DNA of 64,000 nucleotides from Vreelandella neptunia (GCF_034479615.1 NZ_CP140255.1:2542001-2606000), one strand, 5' to 3'. Numbered from the stretch's first letter, positions 49,064 to 58,491 are shown. Program-made: numbers and translations. The notes: generated by a model not told the origin, from the letters alone.

Positions 49064-51934
49064 ATGTTGACACTCGGCCCCGATGACATCTTGCTAGGCC
49101 GCCACGCCGACAGCTGGCAAACCGCGCTGGACAGTGCCGCTAAGGCGCTGGTTGAGGCCGGATTGGTTGAGGCCGAGTATCGCGACGGCCTGCACGCCCG
49201 GGAGGCGCAATCATCCACGTTTCTAGGCAACGCCATTGCGATCCCCCACGGTACGCCAGAAAGCCGTCAGTATGTGAAGCAAACGGGCGTACGCGTGCTG
49301 CAGTTTCCACACGGGATCGAGTGGCACGACGGCCAGCAGGTGCATGTACTCGTCACCATCGCTGCCCAGAACGATGAGCACCTGGATATTCTGCGCCAGC
49401 TCACTCACGTACTGGATCGCGAAGGCGTTTCCGAGCAACTGGCAAACGCCACCTCTGCGGCAGATGTAGCGCGGCTGCTTTCGAAACCAGCCTTAGAACC
49501 GCGCCTGGATGCCGACACCCTATGCGTCAACTTTCCGGCACGCGACCCACAAGAACTCGCCCTCGCTGCAGCCGCCCGCTTACGCCAAAGCGGCTGTGTC
49601 GATAACAGTTTTATTACCGCCGTCGCTGCGGCGCAGCCGACCTGGTTAGGTAAAGGGCTGTGGCTGGCTAGTAGTGCCCAGGGCGTTAATCAGCCCGCGC
49701 TAGGAGTGGCCACACCGGCTGAACAAAGCCTGGAAAGCGCTGGTCATCCGGTACATGCGTTGCTCTGCCTGGCCGCCCATGGTGATGCCCACCGCCCGCT
49801 GCTAGAGCAATTGATGGCGGTTTTGGAAAACAGCGAAAGCCAAAGCCTGGTGGGCAAAACCAGCGCGCAGCTGCTGGCCACCCTGGCGGGCGAAACCGCC
49901 AGCACTCAGACTCGCCGTGTGCGGGTACTTAACCCCCATGGCTTACACGCCCGCCCCGCCAAACAGCTTGTACAGATAGCGCGCGCCCAGGCCATGCCAA
50001 TTCAGGCACGTTTGGAAGAAGGCAGCGCCACCCCGGTTTCCGCCGCCAGCCTGACCAAAGTGATTGGCCTGGGCGCACGCCGCGGCCAGTGGCTGGTGCT
50101 TTCAGCCGAGGGCGAGCAGGCAAGCGAAGCGCTGGAGGCCGTCGCCGAGGCGGTTGAATCGGGGCTGGGAGAGAAAGTCACACCCTTTGACGGTGGCTTT
50201 GATAGCGCGCCGGAAGCGAGCACCGCTACACCGGCCGTCGAGCCTCTCGCTGCCGATACGCCCCACGCCGGTGTGGCCGCCTCGCCGGGTTTGGCCATTG
50301 CGCCCGTGTTTGTCATTCGCCCGATGCAGTTTGAGTACACCGAGCACGCCAGCGACGCTGAACACGAAATCAGCCGTTTAAATAGCGCGCTGAAAGAGGG
50401 CGCCGCCCAGCTGCATACGTTGGTACGTAACGCCCCCGGTGGGGAAGTCGCCGATATTCTTTCGATGCACGAAGAGATGCTCGACGACCCGGAACTCCAT
50501 CACGCGGCGACGGATGCCATTCGTGAGGGACGCTCGGCGGAAGCGGGCTGGTGGGAAGCGATTGAAACCGCGGCCCACGCCCAAGAGATGCTCGCTGATC
50601 GCCTGCTGGCCGAACGCGCAGCCGACCTGCGCGACGTGGGTCGCCGGGTGTTGGGCGTACTCTGCGATGTGACGCTCCCCGAACCGCCGGATCACCCTTA
50701 TATTCTGGTGATGGACGATATCGGCCCTTCCGATGTGGCCCGCCTGGATACCTCCCGTGTGCGCGGCCTGCTCACCGTTCGCGGTGGCGCCACGGCGCAC
50801 AGCGCTATTCTGGCCCGCGCATTGGGTATTCCCGCCGTCGTTGGCGCCGGGCAAGCGGTGATGGCACTCAACAACGCCAGCATGATGATTTTGGATGGCG
50901 AGCGTGGCCGGGTGACGTCGCAGCCTTCCGAAGAGCGCCTACAGCGTGCCGAGCAGCAGCTACTCGACCTCAAGCAGCGCGAAGCCGATGCCTGGGAAAG
51001 CCGCTTCGAGGTCGCCCAAACCCGCGATGGGCACCGTGTGGAAGTCGCCGCCAACCTGGGCAACACCGCCCACGCCGCCGATGCGGTGGAGCGCGGCGCT
51101 GAGGCGGTTGGCCTACTGCGTACCGAATTCCTGTTTATGGCCCACGCCTGCGCACCAGACTTAGCCACTCAGATTAGCGAGTACCGCCAGGCAATTGACG
51201 CCCTGGATGGCCGCCCGCTGGTAGCGCGCACCCTGGATGTCGGCGGCGACAAACCGCTGCCCTACTGGCCTGTGCCCCAGGAAGACAACCCCTTCTTGGG
51301 TCTGCGCGGCATTCGACTGGCACTAACCCAGCCCGAGGTACTTGAGACCCAGCTACGCGCACTCTTGATGGCAGCAGTCGAAAAACCGCTACGCATTATG
51401 CTGCCGATGGTCAAAGATATCGCCGAGTTCCGTGCCGTCAAAGTCATCTACGACCGCCTACTCCAAGAGATCCCTACTTCCCAGCGCGCCACCGATGTGC
51501 AGCTTGGCGTGATGATTGAAATACCCTCCAGCGCGTTGCTGGCACCCAGTCTCGCCGCCGAGGTGGACTTCTTCTCAGTCGGCACTAATGACTTGACCCA
51601 GTACACCCTGGCTATCGACCGTGGCCACCCGGAACTCTCTGCCCAAGCCGATGGTTTGCACCCCGCAGTGCTGCGTTTGATTCAAATGACCGTGGCGGCA
51701 GCCCACACCCAAGGCAAATGGGTCGGCGTGTGCGGCGAATTGGCTTCAGACGCCGTGGCTATTCCGGTGCTGGTAGGCCTTGGCGTTGACGAGCTCTCCG
51801 TCAGCGCTCGGCAGGTTCCGCTGGTCAAAGCCCGCCTGCGCGAGTTTGACTTCGCTGATGCCCAAGCCAGCGCTCAGTTAGCGCTGAATCAGGCGACTAG
51901 CGATGAAGTGCGCGATGCACTGGAGGCGCGCTAA
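49064..51934 (+). CDS. fruB: Fructose PTS multiphosphoryl transfer protein (EIIA-M-HPr-EI)
   Basis: This 956-residue fusion carries the whole soluble phosphate relay for fructose uptake. In order: EIIA-Fru (1-145) with His62 in IAIPHGTPE, a degenerate IIA-like M domain (about 150-280), HPr (about 283-370) with active His295 in NPHGLHARPAK, and Enzyme I (about 400-956) with His579 in GGATAHSAILAR plus the PEP-binding C-terminal barrel (LDVGGDKPLPYW, GVCGELASD). GGAG is six bases before the ATG; the frame extends 76 codons further up, through both operators, and that start is rejected. The last base is shared with fruK (TAATG). Confidence 0.95.
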   Translation: MLTLGPDDILLGRHADSWQTALDSAAKALVEAGLVEAEYRDGLHAREAQSSTFLGNAIAIPHGTPESRQYVKQTGVRVLQFPHGIEWHDGQQVHVLVTIAAQNDEHLDILRQLTHVLDREGVSEQLANATSAADVARLLSKPALEPRLDADTLCVNFPARDPQELALAAAARLRQSGCVDNSFITAVAAAQPTWLGKGLWLASSAQGVNQPALGVATPAEQSLESAGHPVHALLCLAAHGDAHRPLLEQLMAVLENSESQSLVGKTSAQLLATLAGETASTQTRRVRVLNPHGLHARPAKQLVQIARAQAMPIQARLEEGSATPVSAASLTKVIGLGARRGQWLVLSAEGEQASEALEAVAEAVESGLGEKVTPFDGGFDSAPEASTATPAVEPLAADTPHAGVAASPGLAIAPVFVIRPMQFEYTEHASDAEHEISRLNSALKEGAAQLHTLVRNAPGGEVADILSMHEEMLDDPELHHAATDAIREGRSAEAGWWEAIETAAHAQEMLADRLLAERAADLRDVGRRVLGVLCDVTLPEPPDHPYILVMDDIGPSDVARLDTSRVRGLLTVRGGATAHSAILARALGIPAVVGAGQAVMALNNASMMILDGERGRVTSQPSEERLQRAEQQLLDLKQREADAWESRFEVAQTRDGHRVEVAANLGNTAHAADAVERGAEAVGLLRTEFLFMAHACAPDLATQISEYRQAIDALDGRPLVARTLDVGGDKPLPYWPVPQEDNPFLGLRGIRLALTQPEVLETQLRALLMAAVEKPLRIMLPMVKDIAEFRAVKVIYDRLLQEIPTSQRATDVQLGVMIEIPSSALLAPSLAAEVDFFSVGTNDLTQYTLAIDRGHPELSAQADGLHPAVLRLIQMTVAAAHTQGKWVGVCGELASDAVAIPVLVGLGVDELSVSARQVPLVKARLREFDFADAQASAQLALNQATSDEVRDALEAR

Positions 51935-52917
51935 TGGCCCGCGTGCTATGCATTACATTGAACCCGGCACTGGATTTGGCGTTTAACCTTGACGCCTTGG
52001 TGCTGGGCAGCGTCAACCGCCCCACTAGCGCCCAATTAGAAGCAGCGGGCAAAGGCGTTAACGTTGCCCGCGTATTGGCAGGCCTTGGTCACGACGTCAC
52101 CGTCAGCGGCTTTTTAGGTGCCGATAACGACGCTCCCTTTCAATTGACATTTACTCAGTACTCCCTGACCGACGCCTTTGTGCGCGTGCCGGGAGAAACC
52201 CGTATTAATGCCAAAATTGCGGAACAGAGCGGCCGCGTTACCGATATTAATGGCCCCGGCATGCCCATTGACGCCACGCATTTGCAGGCTCTGATCGACA
52301 CGCTAAATACCGAGCTTTCCAGCGCGACACCACCCCAGGCGGTAGTCGTGGCGGGCAGCCTGCCCCCCGGGCTGTCACTGGACGATTTCAGCGCGCTGTT
52401 AAACCACTTAAACGCCAGCGGCGTACCGCTCTGGGTAGATACCAGTGGCCCGGCACTCAATGCGGCCATCGCGACTCACCCCGCCGGTGTTAAGCCTAAT
52501 GAAAACGAACTGGCAGAGTGGGCGGGCGCAGATATGACCTCTTCTGATGCTCGCTTGAATGCGGCTAAACGGCTGCATAAAAGCGGCATCACTCATGCAC
52601 TGATTTCAGCGGGTGCCGAAGGGGTACTGTGGGTTAACGCTCAAGGTGCCTGGCACGCCACCCCCCCTAAGGTCACCGCGACAAATACCGTTTGCGCCGG
52701 CGATACCTTTGTTGCGGGCATGCTCCACGGCTTGCTGACTCATCAGAACGGCCAGCAAGACGCTGAACAGACGCTGCGCTTTGCCACCGCGCTCTCGGCC
52801 GAGGCCGTGCGCCACGTTGGCGTGGGTAACCCCCACGCTGCCGATTTCGATTCACTCCAACAACACACCCGGATACGGCGTCTTGATGACACCATCACCG
52901 AGGGAGCCACGCTATGA
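51934..52917 (+). CDS. fruK: 1-Phosphofructokinase
   Basis: FruK phosphorylates fructose-1-phosphate, delivered by FruA, to fructose-1,6-bisphosphate. The 327-residue PfkB-family protein begins ITLNPALDLAFNL, has AAGKGVNVARVLAGLG near 40 and the catalytic Asp in NTVCAGDTFVAGML near 255. Overlaps with fruB (TAATG) and fruA (ATGA) show tight coupling. Confidence 0.95.
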   Translation: MARVLCITLNPALDLAFNLDALVLGSVNRPTSAQLEAAGKGVNVARVLAGLGHDVTVSGFLGADNDAPFQLTFTQYSLTDAFVRVPGETRINAKIAEQSGRVTDINGPGMPIDATHLQALIDTLNTELSSATPPQAVVVAGSLPPGLSLDDFSALLNHLNASGVPLWVDTSGPALNAAIATHPAGVKPNENELAEWAGADMTSSDARLNAAKRLHKSGITHALISAGAEGVLWVNAQGAWHATPPKVTATNTVCAGDTFVAGMLHGLLTHQNGQQDAEQTLRFATALSAEAVRHVGVGNPHAADFDSLQQHTRIRRLDDTITEGATL

Positions 52918-54647
52918 ATATTATTCTGATTACCGCCTGCCCCAGCGGCATGGCGACCACCTTCCTCGCGGCTAAGCGCCTGGAACAAGCCGCCCAGCGC
53001 CAAGGCTGGTCGGCACACGTGGAAATGCACGGTGAAGTCGCGCCGCTCCAGGCCGCTACTGCCGAGCAGATCGCTAATGCCGATTTGATCGTGGTCGCCG
53101 CCGATCACGTGCCTGCCCCGGAGCGCTTTGAAGGCAAACGGCTATTCCAAGCGCCGATTGCCAGCGCACTCCCCGACCCCAGCGCTTTTCTGGCCCAGGC
53201 TAAGCGTGAAGCGCCGATTTATAGCGCCCCGGCCGCCTCTAGCGCACCTACCGCTGCAAGCAGCGCGGGTGGCAAGAAAATCGTTGCCGTCACCGCCTGC
53301 CCCACCGGCGTGGCGCATACCTTTATGGCCGCCGAAGCCCTCGCCGAGGCGGGCAAAGCCATGGGCCACGCCATTCGCGTGGAAACCCAAGGTTCGGTGG
53401 GCGCACAAGATAAATTGACTGAAGAAGAGATCGCCGACGCCGACATAGTCGTACTGGCCTGCGATATCGACGTTGATCCGTCGCGGTTTGCTGGTAAGCG
53501 CATCTACCGCACCTCTACCGGCAACGCGCTAAAAAAACCACGCCCCACCCTTGAAGCCGCACTGAGCGAGGCCGCCGTAGAGAGTGGCAGCAGCAGTGCG
53601 GGCACAGCCAATAAGAGCGTCAAAGAGAAAGGCGTTTACAAGCACCTACTCACCGGCGTTTCCTTTATGCTGCCGATGGTCGTAGCAGGCGGCCTGCTAA
53701 TTGCGCTCTCCTTTGTGTTTGGTATTGAGGCCTTTGAGCAGGAAGGCACCCTGGCCGCCGCGCTGATGCAGATCGGTGGCGGAACCGCCTTTGCGCTGAT
53801 GATTCCAGTGCTAGCAGGCTATATCGCCTACTCCATCGCCGACCGCCCCGGCATCGCGCCGGGTATGATTGGCGGCATGCTGGCGGCCAATATCGGCTCC
53901 GGCTTTATCGGCGGTATTTTGGCGGGTTTCCTGGCGGGCTATGTGGCCCTGGCGGTGACACGCTACGTCAAACTGCCCTCCAGCGTTGAGTCACTCAAAC
54001 CCATTCTGATCATTCCGCTGGTTGCCAGTTTGGTCACCGGCCTGACCATGATTTACGTCATTGGCGAACCGGTCGCGGCGCTGCTTAATGCGCTGACCAG
54101 CTTCCTGGAATCCATGGGCTCCACCAACGCGGTGCTGCTGGGTATTCTGCTAGGCGCGATGATGTGCTTTGACCTGGGTGGCCCGGTCAACAAAGCCGCT
54201 TACACCTTTGGAGTAGGCCTGCTCGCCTCTGAAACCTACGGCCCCATGGCGGCGATTATGGCGGCGGGTATGGTACCTGCCATTGGTATGGGCATTGCCA
54301 GCTTTGTAGCCCGCAACAAATTCTCGGCACCGGAGCGCGAAGCGGGCAAAGCCTCCTTCGTACTGGGCCTTTGTTTTATCAGTGAAGGCGCGATCCCCTT
54401 TGCGGCGAAAGACCCGCTACGCGTTATCCCCGCCTGTATCGCTGGGGGTGCACTCACCGGCGCCCTATCGATGCTGGTAGGCGCAAAGCTTATGGCTCCC
54501 CACGGCGGTATCTTCGTACTGCTGATCCCCAATGCCATCACCCCGGCACTGCTCTACCTTGGGGCTATTGTGGCTGGCTCGCTGGTGACCGGTTTAGGCT
54601 ATGCATTTATCAAACGTGATGCGGCACAGGTAGCACTCGCCACCTAA
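52914..54647 (+). CDS. fruA: Fructose PTS permease EIIBC
   Basis: FruA imports fructose through the inner membrane as fructose-1-phosphate. The 577 residues hold a vestigial IIB' domain (1-100) with Cys9 in ITACPSGMATT, an alanine/serine-rich linker, the working IIB domain (about 121-215) with Cys129 in TACPTGVAHTFMAAEAL, and a IIC channel of eight or more helices (about 225-577) with the IIC motif GGPVNKAAY. The ATG overlaps the fruK stop. A strong terminator follows. Confidence 0.95.
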   Translation: MNIILITACPSGMATTFLAAKRLEQAAQRQGWSAHVEMHGEVAPLQAATAEQIANADLIVVAADHVPAPERFEGKRLFQAPIASALPDPSAFLAQAKREAPIYSAPAASSAPTAASSAGGKKIVAVTACPTGVAHTFMAAEALAEAGKAMGHAIRVETQGSVGAQDKLTEEEIADADIVVLACDIDVDPSRFAGKRIYRTSTGNALKKPRPTLEAALSEAAVESGSSSAGTANKSVKEKGVYKHLLTGVSFMLPMVVAGGLLIALSFVFGIEAFEQEGTLAAALMQIGGGTAFALMIPVLAGYIAYSIADRPGIAPGMIGGMLAANIGSGFIGGILAGFLAGYVALAVTRYVKLPSSVESLKPILIIPLVASLVTGLTMIYVIGEPVAALLNALTSFLESMGSTNAVLLGILLGAMMCFDLGGPVNKAAYTFGVGLLASETYGPMAAIMAAGMVPAIGMGIASFVARNKFSAPEREAGKASFVLGLCFISEGAIPFAAKDPLRVIPACIAGGALTGALSMLVGAKLMAPHGGIFVLLIPNAITPALLYLGAIVAGSLVTGLGYAFIKRDAAQVALAT

Positions 54648-54667
54648 CCGCTGTTACCAAAAAGTGA

Positions 54668-54693
54668 GGGCAGGCGAACATGCCTGCCCTTTT
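54668..54693 (+). terminator. Rho-independent terminator after fruA
   Basis: A perfect eight-pair stem GGGCAGGC / GCCTGCCC with a six-base loop followed by TTTT. It separates fruBKA from pgi. Confidence 0.88.
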
Positions 54694-54762
54694 AAATACG
54701 TCGCTTTACGCATTTAATACCTTTTCACGCCACTTATACCCTCTACTCTTTGTCATTTTTTA

Positions 54763-54777
54763 TGTAGTATTTTTACA
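54763..54777. promoter_or_regulatory. HexR-like operator upstream of pgi
   Basis: TGTAGTATTTTTACA has intact TGTA/TACA ends in the 6-3-6 layout and lies 48 bases before the pgi ATG, after the fruA terminator. Confidence 0.62.
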
Positions 54778-54825
54778 TAACCTACTTTTTGATCACCAAT
54801 TCACCTATAACAAACGGATCATCCT

Positions 54826-56493
54826 ATGTTTCAGCTCACTCGCAGTGTTACCTGGCAGGCACTTGAACGCTTGCGCGACAAAACCGCAAACGACCGCATT
54901 CGTGACTACTTCACCAATGACCCGCAGCGCTTTGAGAAAATGAGTTTACGGGTGGGCGGTCTGTTTCTCGACTACTCCAAGCACCATGTCTCCGATGAAG
55001 TGCTTACCAAGCTGATTGAGCTAGCCGACCACTCCGCACTGGTACAGCGCCGGGCACAGATGTTCTCCGGGGATATTATCAACGTTACGGAAAACCGCCC
55101 GGTACTGCATACGGCTCTGCGTCACTTAGGCGATGAGCCGGTCTATGTGGACGGCGAAGACGTTATGCCGGAGATCACCCGCACCCGCGAGCAGATCAAG
55201 CTGTTCTCGGAAGCGGTACGCAGCGGTGAATGGAAAGGCTACAACGGCAAACGCATTAAAGACGTGGTCAATATCGGCATTGGTGGCTCGGATCTTGGAC
55301 CCAATATGGCGGTTCGCGCGCTGCTCAAATACCGCCACCCGGAGCTGCACTTCCACTTCGTCTCCAACGTGGACGGTACCCATATTCAAAAGGTGCTCTC
55401 GCGCCTTGACCCGGCGACTACGCTGTTCATCGTCTCTACCAAGACCTTCTCTACCCAGGAGACCCTGCTAAACGCCAAAACCGCGCGGCGCTGGTTCCTG
55501 GAGAACGCTGGCGAAGACGCCGACGTGGGCGCGCACTTTATTGCCGCCTCTACCAACCGCAAAGCGGCCATGGAGTTCGGCATTCGCGAAGAGAACGTGT
55601 TCGAGTTCTGGGCCTGGGTGGGCGGCCGTTACTCCATGTGGTCGTCCATCGGCCTACCGATTGCGCTTTCGATCGGCTTCGAAGGCTTTATCGAGCTGCT
55701 GGAAGGCGCTCATGAGATGGATAACCATTTCATCAACGCGCCCTTCTCGCAAAACATGCCCGTGCTGATGGCGCTGATTGGTATTTGGTACATCAACTTT
55801 ATTGGCGCCGAAACTCAAGCCATCGTGCCCTACGACCAGGCGCTGAACCAACTGCCTTCGTTTTTGCAGCAGCTGGATATGGAGTCTAACGGTAAGTCGG
55901 TGGATATTTTCGGCCACCCGGTGAATTACAAAACCGGCCCGATTGTCTGGGGCCAGACCGGCTCCAACGGCCAGCACGCCTTCTTCCAGCTACTGCACCA
56001 GGGCACCCGCTACGTGCCGATTGATTTTATTGCCTCGCTCAAGCCCGAGCCCGGCGTGGAAGACCACCACTTCGCCCTACTGACCAATATGCTCGCCCAG
56101 GCCAACGCCTTTATGGAAGGTAGCCAGGGGGATAGCAAAGAGCTAAGCCAACACGATCCCTACAGCTGCCCCGGCAACCGCCCTTCCAGCACCCTACTGC
56201 TGGATGAGCTAACGCCGAAAAACCTGGGCGCGCTAATCGCGCTCTACGAACATAAGGTGTTCGTGCAAGGGGTAATCTGGAACATCAACTCGTTTGACCA
56301 GTGGGGTGTGCAACTCGGCAAGCGCATCGCCGGTGAAATCAGCGAGCGCATCGACACCAACGCCGCTGACTTCGACACCTCCACTCAAGGCCTGCTGGAA
56401 CTGGTGCGTGCGCACTTCCCCAATGGTGGCAGCGGTGAGAAGGAAAGCGCACCGGCCAGTGCCGAGAAAAAGCCAGCACGGAAGAAGCGTTGA
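54826..56493 (+). CDS. pgi: Glucose-6-phosphate isomerase
   Basis: Pgi interconverts glucose-6-phosphate and fructose-6-phosphate, joining fructose use and gluconeogenesis to the ED cycle. The 555-residue enzyme carries VNIGIGGSDLGP near 150, the signature DQWGVQLGKRIAGEI near 490, and NYKTGPIVWGQTGSNGQHAF near 370 with the catalytic glutamine/histidine region. The C-terminal tail after the fold is lysine- and alanine-rich. A HexR-like site precedes it, and a terminator follows. Confidence 0.96.
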   Translation: MFQLTRSVTWQALERLRDKTANDRIRDYFTNDPQRFEKMSLRVGGLFLDYSKHHVSDEVLTKLIELADHSALVQRRAQMFSGDIINVTENRPVLHTALRHLGDEPVYVDGEDVMPEITRTREQIKLFSEAVRSGEWKGYNGKRIKDVVNIGIGGSDLGPNMAVRALLKYRHPELHFHFVSNVDGTHIQKVLSRLDPATTLFIVSTKTFSTQETLLNAKTARRWFLENAGEDADVGAHFIAASTNRKAAMEFGIREENVFEFWAWVGGRYSMWSSIGLPIALSIGFEGFIELLEGAHEMDNHFINAPFSQNMPVLMALIGIWYINFIGAETQAIVPYDQALNQLPSFLQQLDMESNGKSVDIFGHPVNYKTGPIVWGQTGSNGQHAFFQLLHQGTRYVPIDFIASLKPEPGVEDHHFALLTNMLAQANAFMEGSQGDSKELSQHDPYSCPGNRPSSTLLLDELTPKNLGALIALYEHKVFVQGVIWNINSFDQWGVQLGKRIAGEISERIDTNAADFDTSTQGLLELVRAHFPNGGSGEKESAPASAEKKPARKKR

Positions 56494-56523
56494 ACGGATA
56501 GGTTGGTAAATCGATAGAAAAGC

Positions 56524-56560
56524 AACGCCTTGGTTTGAAAGAACCAAGGCGTTCGTTTTT
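56524..56560 (+). terminator. Rho-independent terminator after pgi
   Basis: A perfect 12-pair stem AACGCCTTGGTT / AACCAAGGCGTT with a six-base loop, followed by CGTTTTT. Confidence 0.92.
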
Positions 56561-56608
56561 GCATGAGAGTCAGAACGAACTTTCTACCGCTTGTGGTAGA
56601 CGTACTGA

Positions 56609-57079
56609 TCATTGGATGTCCCAGTACATAATATGTTGAGGCCCCGCAGCCCCACCCAGATATTGCTCACCTGTCTCATGAAAGCCTGCCTTTTGGTAAC
56701 AGGTGTATGCCGCTGGATTCTTACAGTTCACGGTTAGATAGAGGCGTGGGTAGTTCGCATAGTTTTCTTTTAGATAGGGAAACAGCGCTTTTACCGCCGA
56801 AGTTCCGAGCCCTCTGCCCTGCTGCCTGGCGTCAATGAGAAACGTGCGCAAGCCTATGCTGCCTTTAGTGCAAAAATCATAATCATCAGCGTAGGCTATA
56901 TCGATTTTGAAGCACCCGATCAACTGATCATTGTGTTTTATCACATGCAGATGCGTAGATTCATTTTTATCAGCGAGAAAGTCCTTAGCAGTTCCCACAA
57001 ACTTCACCTGATCATCGTGTACTGTGATACTGCACAGCACGGGGATATCCGATGCATTAAGTTTTTCTAGCTTGATCAT
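56609..57079 (-). CDS. GNAT-family N-acetyltransferase
   Basis: The 156-residue protein is a GNAT acyltransferase with the acetyl-CoA motif DARQQGRGLGTSAVKALF in the middle and the C-terminal NPAAYTCYQKAGFHETGEQY. The substrate is not evident. It is the last gene of a minus-strand three-gene cluster and its ATG overlaps the stop of the DUF2442-HTH gene (ATGA), so it is translationally coupled to it. Some GNATs act as tRNA-acetylating toxins, but those are usually partnered with ribbon-helix-helix proteins, so a toxin role here is only a possibility. Confidence 0.85.
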   Translation of the reverse strand: MIKLEKLNASDIPVLCSITVHDDQVKFVGTAKDFLADKNESTHLHVIKHNDQLIGCFKIDIAYADDYDFCTKGSIGLRTFLIDARQQGRGLGTSAVKALFPYLKENYANYPRLYLTVNCKNPAAYTCYQKAGFHETGEQYLGGAAGPQHIMYWDIQ

Positions 57080-57615
57080 CTAATTATTACAGCCTTACAG
57101 AGGGCTTCAGAACGCTCATTTGCATTTTCTTTCGCTAGCTCAATAACCGCATGCCCTAACTGAACCAAGGTGGCGAAATTGGGTGTGGTTTGTGGCCTTA
57201 AAGAACGATATGCACTAGTACGGCTTTTGATACCTGCTTTGGCAATGACCTGGCTATGCCCGAACTGCTCCACGTAGGAACGAATAGCAGCCTGTAAAAT
57301 GTCGGGACGGCCTTCCTGCATAGAGTCCCAAGAGGCTTGCTTAATAACGTCTTCCATTTCCTGCACGTTGAAGTTAGTAGCTGCTGTTTTCTGCACGCCC
57401 TTTGTCGCTGCACGCAAAGTGTCCGCTGAAAGCTCGTTCCCACGCCAGTTGAGCGAGCCATCCGCGGTTAGTGAAAACTTTTGGAAGTCTTTAATTGCTG
57501 AAAAGGGTGCCTTGCTAAAATAGTCTGATAGATCAGCAATGCCATGAAAACCATCGTTAAAAACCAGTTCAAGCTTATATGGCCCAACCAAATCCACATC
57601 AATAATTTTTAACAT
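57076..57615 (-). CDS. DUF2442 domain protein with C-terminal HTH (antitoxin-like)
   Basis: The 179-residue protein has two parts. Residues 1 to about 75 match DUF2442 (LVFNDGFHGIADLSDYF, DGSLNWRGNELSADTL). Residues about 105-170 contain an HTH resembling addiction-module antidotes of the HigA/XRE kind (GHSQVIAKAGIKSRTSAYRS, then PNFATLVQLGHAVIELA). DUF2442 proteins are often encoded next to DUF4160 proteins, as here, and have been suspected to form toxin-antitoxin pairs. The ATG overlaps the DUF4160 gene by seven bases, with AGGTG five bases upstream. Function is unproven; a DNA-binding autoregulator is a fair guess. Confidence 0.72.
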   Translation of the reverse strand: MLKIIDVDLVGPYKLELVFNDGFHGIADLSDYFSKAPFSAIKDFQKFSLTADGSLNWRGNELSADTLRAATKGVQKTAATNFNVQEMEDVIKQASWDSMQEGRPDILQAAIRSYVEQFGHSQVIAKAGIKSRTSAYRSLRPQTTPNFATLVQLGHAVIELAKENANERSEALCKAVIIR

Positions 57616-57878
57616 ATGTCACCTAACTTGCCTGGGTTTTCACCTTTTACTGCTTTCTGCCACATATGCATTAGCTGCTCACGATGCTCAGCAATGTTGT
57701 TTTCAGCCCGCTTACGTTGCTTATTGGGCAAATATCCCTCCAAGCACTCACCTGACTCAATCGCGATTATCAATTCATAGCCACCATATTTCACGTGCAG
57801 GTGGGGAAGCTTGTGCTGCTTGTTATCAAAAAAATACATACAAAATGAAAGCCCTAGCAGAGCATCAATCTCTGGCAT
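57609..57878 (-). CDS. DUF4160 domain protein
   Basis: This 89-residue protein fits the DUF4160 family: a short FCMYFFDNKQHKLPHLHVKY core with His residues, then YELIIAIESGECLEGYLP and a C-terminal helix HREQLMHMWQKAV. The family is small, basic and usually paired with DUF2442. The ATG at 57878 gives the normal family start; the frame is open 13 codons further up without support. The ribosome site (AAGAAG) is modest. The region is AT-rich: 57601-57660 has 21 G or C in 60. It is the first gene of the cluster and the candidate effector of the pair. Confidence 0.75.
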   Translation of the reverse strand: MPEIDALLGLSFCMYFFDNKQHKLPHLHVKYGGYELIIAIESGECLEGYLPNKQRKRAENNIAEHREQLMHMWQKAVKGENPGKLGDIC

Positions 57879-57945
57879 GAGCACTTCTTGAATTACACCC
57901 TGAAGGCAGAGTAGCACCGTATCTTAAAAGAGACAAAAACAATCA

Positions 57946-58491
57946 TCATATTTCCACCTCCTCCGGAATCAGCGCCAGCAGATCGGTGACACCAATATCT
58001 ACACCGGCTTGGGAGAATAAAGTAGATGCCTGCCCGCGGTGGTGGGCTTGGTGATTGAAGAAGTGGAGAATCAGGCTTGAGTAGCGTCGCTTTGAGGCCA
58101 CTCCTTTAGTGTTGTGATAACTCAGCGTGGTACTCAAATCGTCATCAGTTAGCGCGCCCACCCAGTTAATAATTACAGTATCAAGCCATCGGCGATGCGC
58201 TTTCAGGCCTTCCAAGTCATCAAACATCAATTCATCAAGCCGCTGTGGCGCAGGGAGGTCGACTATTACCGCAAGCGTTCTTGCGCTAGACGCGGGATGC
58301 GCTGCAAACCGTTTAAGCCAAATGGTATCGGCGACCACAACATGATTTAGCGTGCCAAAAATCGAACCGAAGAAAGCTCCACGCTCTTCATTAAGCTCAG
58401 CGGTCGTCAGCCTGCTGGCAGCATCGTATACCTTGGTGTTCATCCACTGGTTATAGGATGCCATCAGCTCAAAATGTGGTTGCAGCTCCAT
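57946..58491 (-). CDS. DinB-family protein (putative metal-dependent hydrolase or transferase)
   Basis: The 181-residue four-helix-bundle protein belongs to the DinB/YfiT superfamily. The three metal-binding histidines are likely those in LNHVVVAD near residue 50 and in HFFNHQAHHRGQ near 135-142. Many members use mycothiol, bacillithiol or glutathione as cofactor; the exact reaction is unknown. It starts the minus strand upstream of the DUF4160 cluster, separated from it by about 67 bases, and is divergent from the radical SAM gene. Confidence 0.88.
   Translation of the reverse strand: MELQPHFELMASYNQWMNTKVYDAASRLTTAELNEERGAFFGSIFGTLNHVVVADTIWLKRFAAHPASSARTLAVIVDLPAPQRLDELMFDDLEGLKAHRRWLDTVIINWVGALTDDDLSTTLSYHNTKGVASKRRYSSLILHFFNHQAHHRGQASTLFSQAGVDIGVTDLLALIPEEVEI

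Noticed and set aside
54680..54943. Plus-strand frame of 87 codons overlapping the pgi start
   Set aside because: It starts in the fruA terminator and covers the HexR-like site; pgi in another frame is unmistakable.
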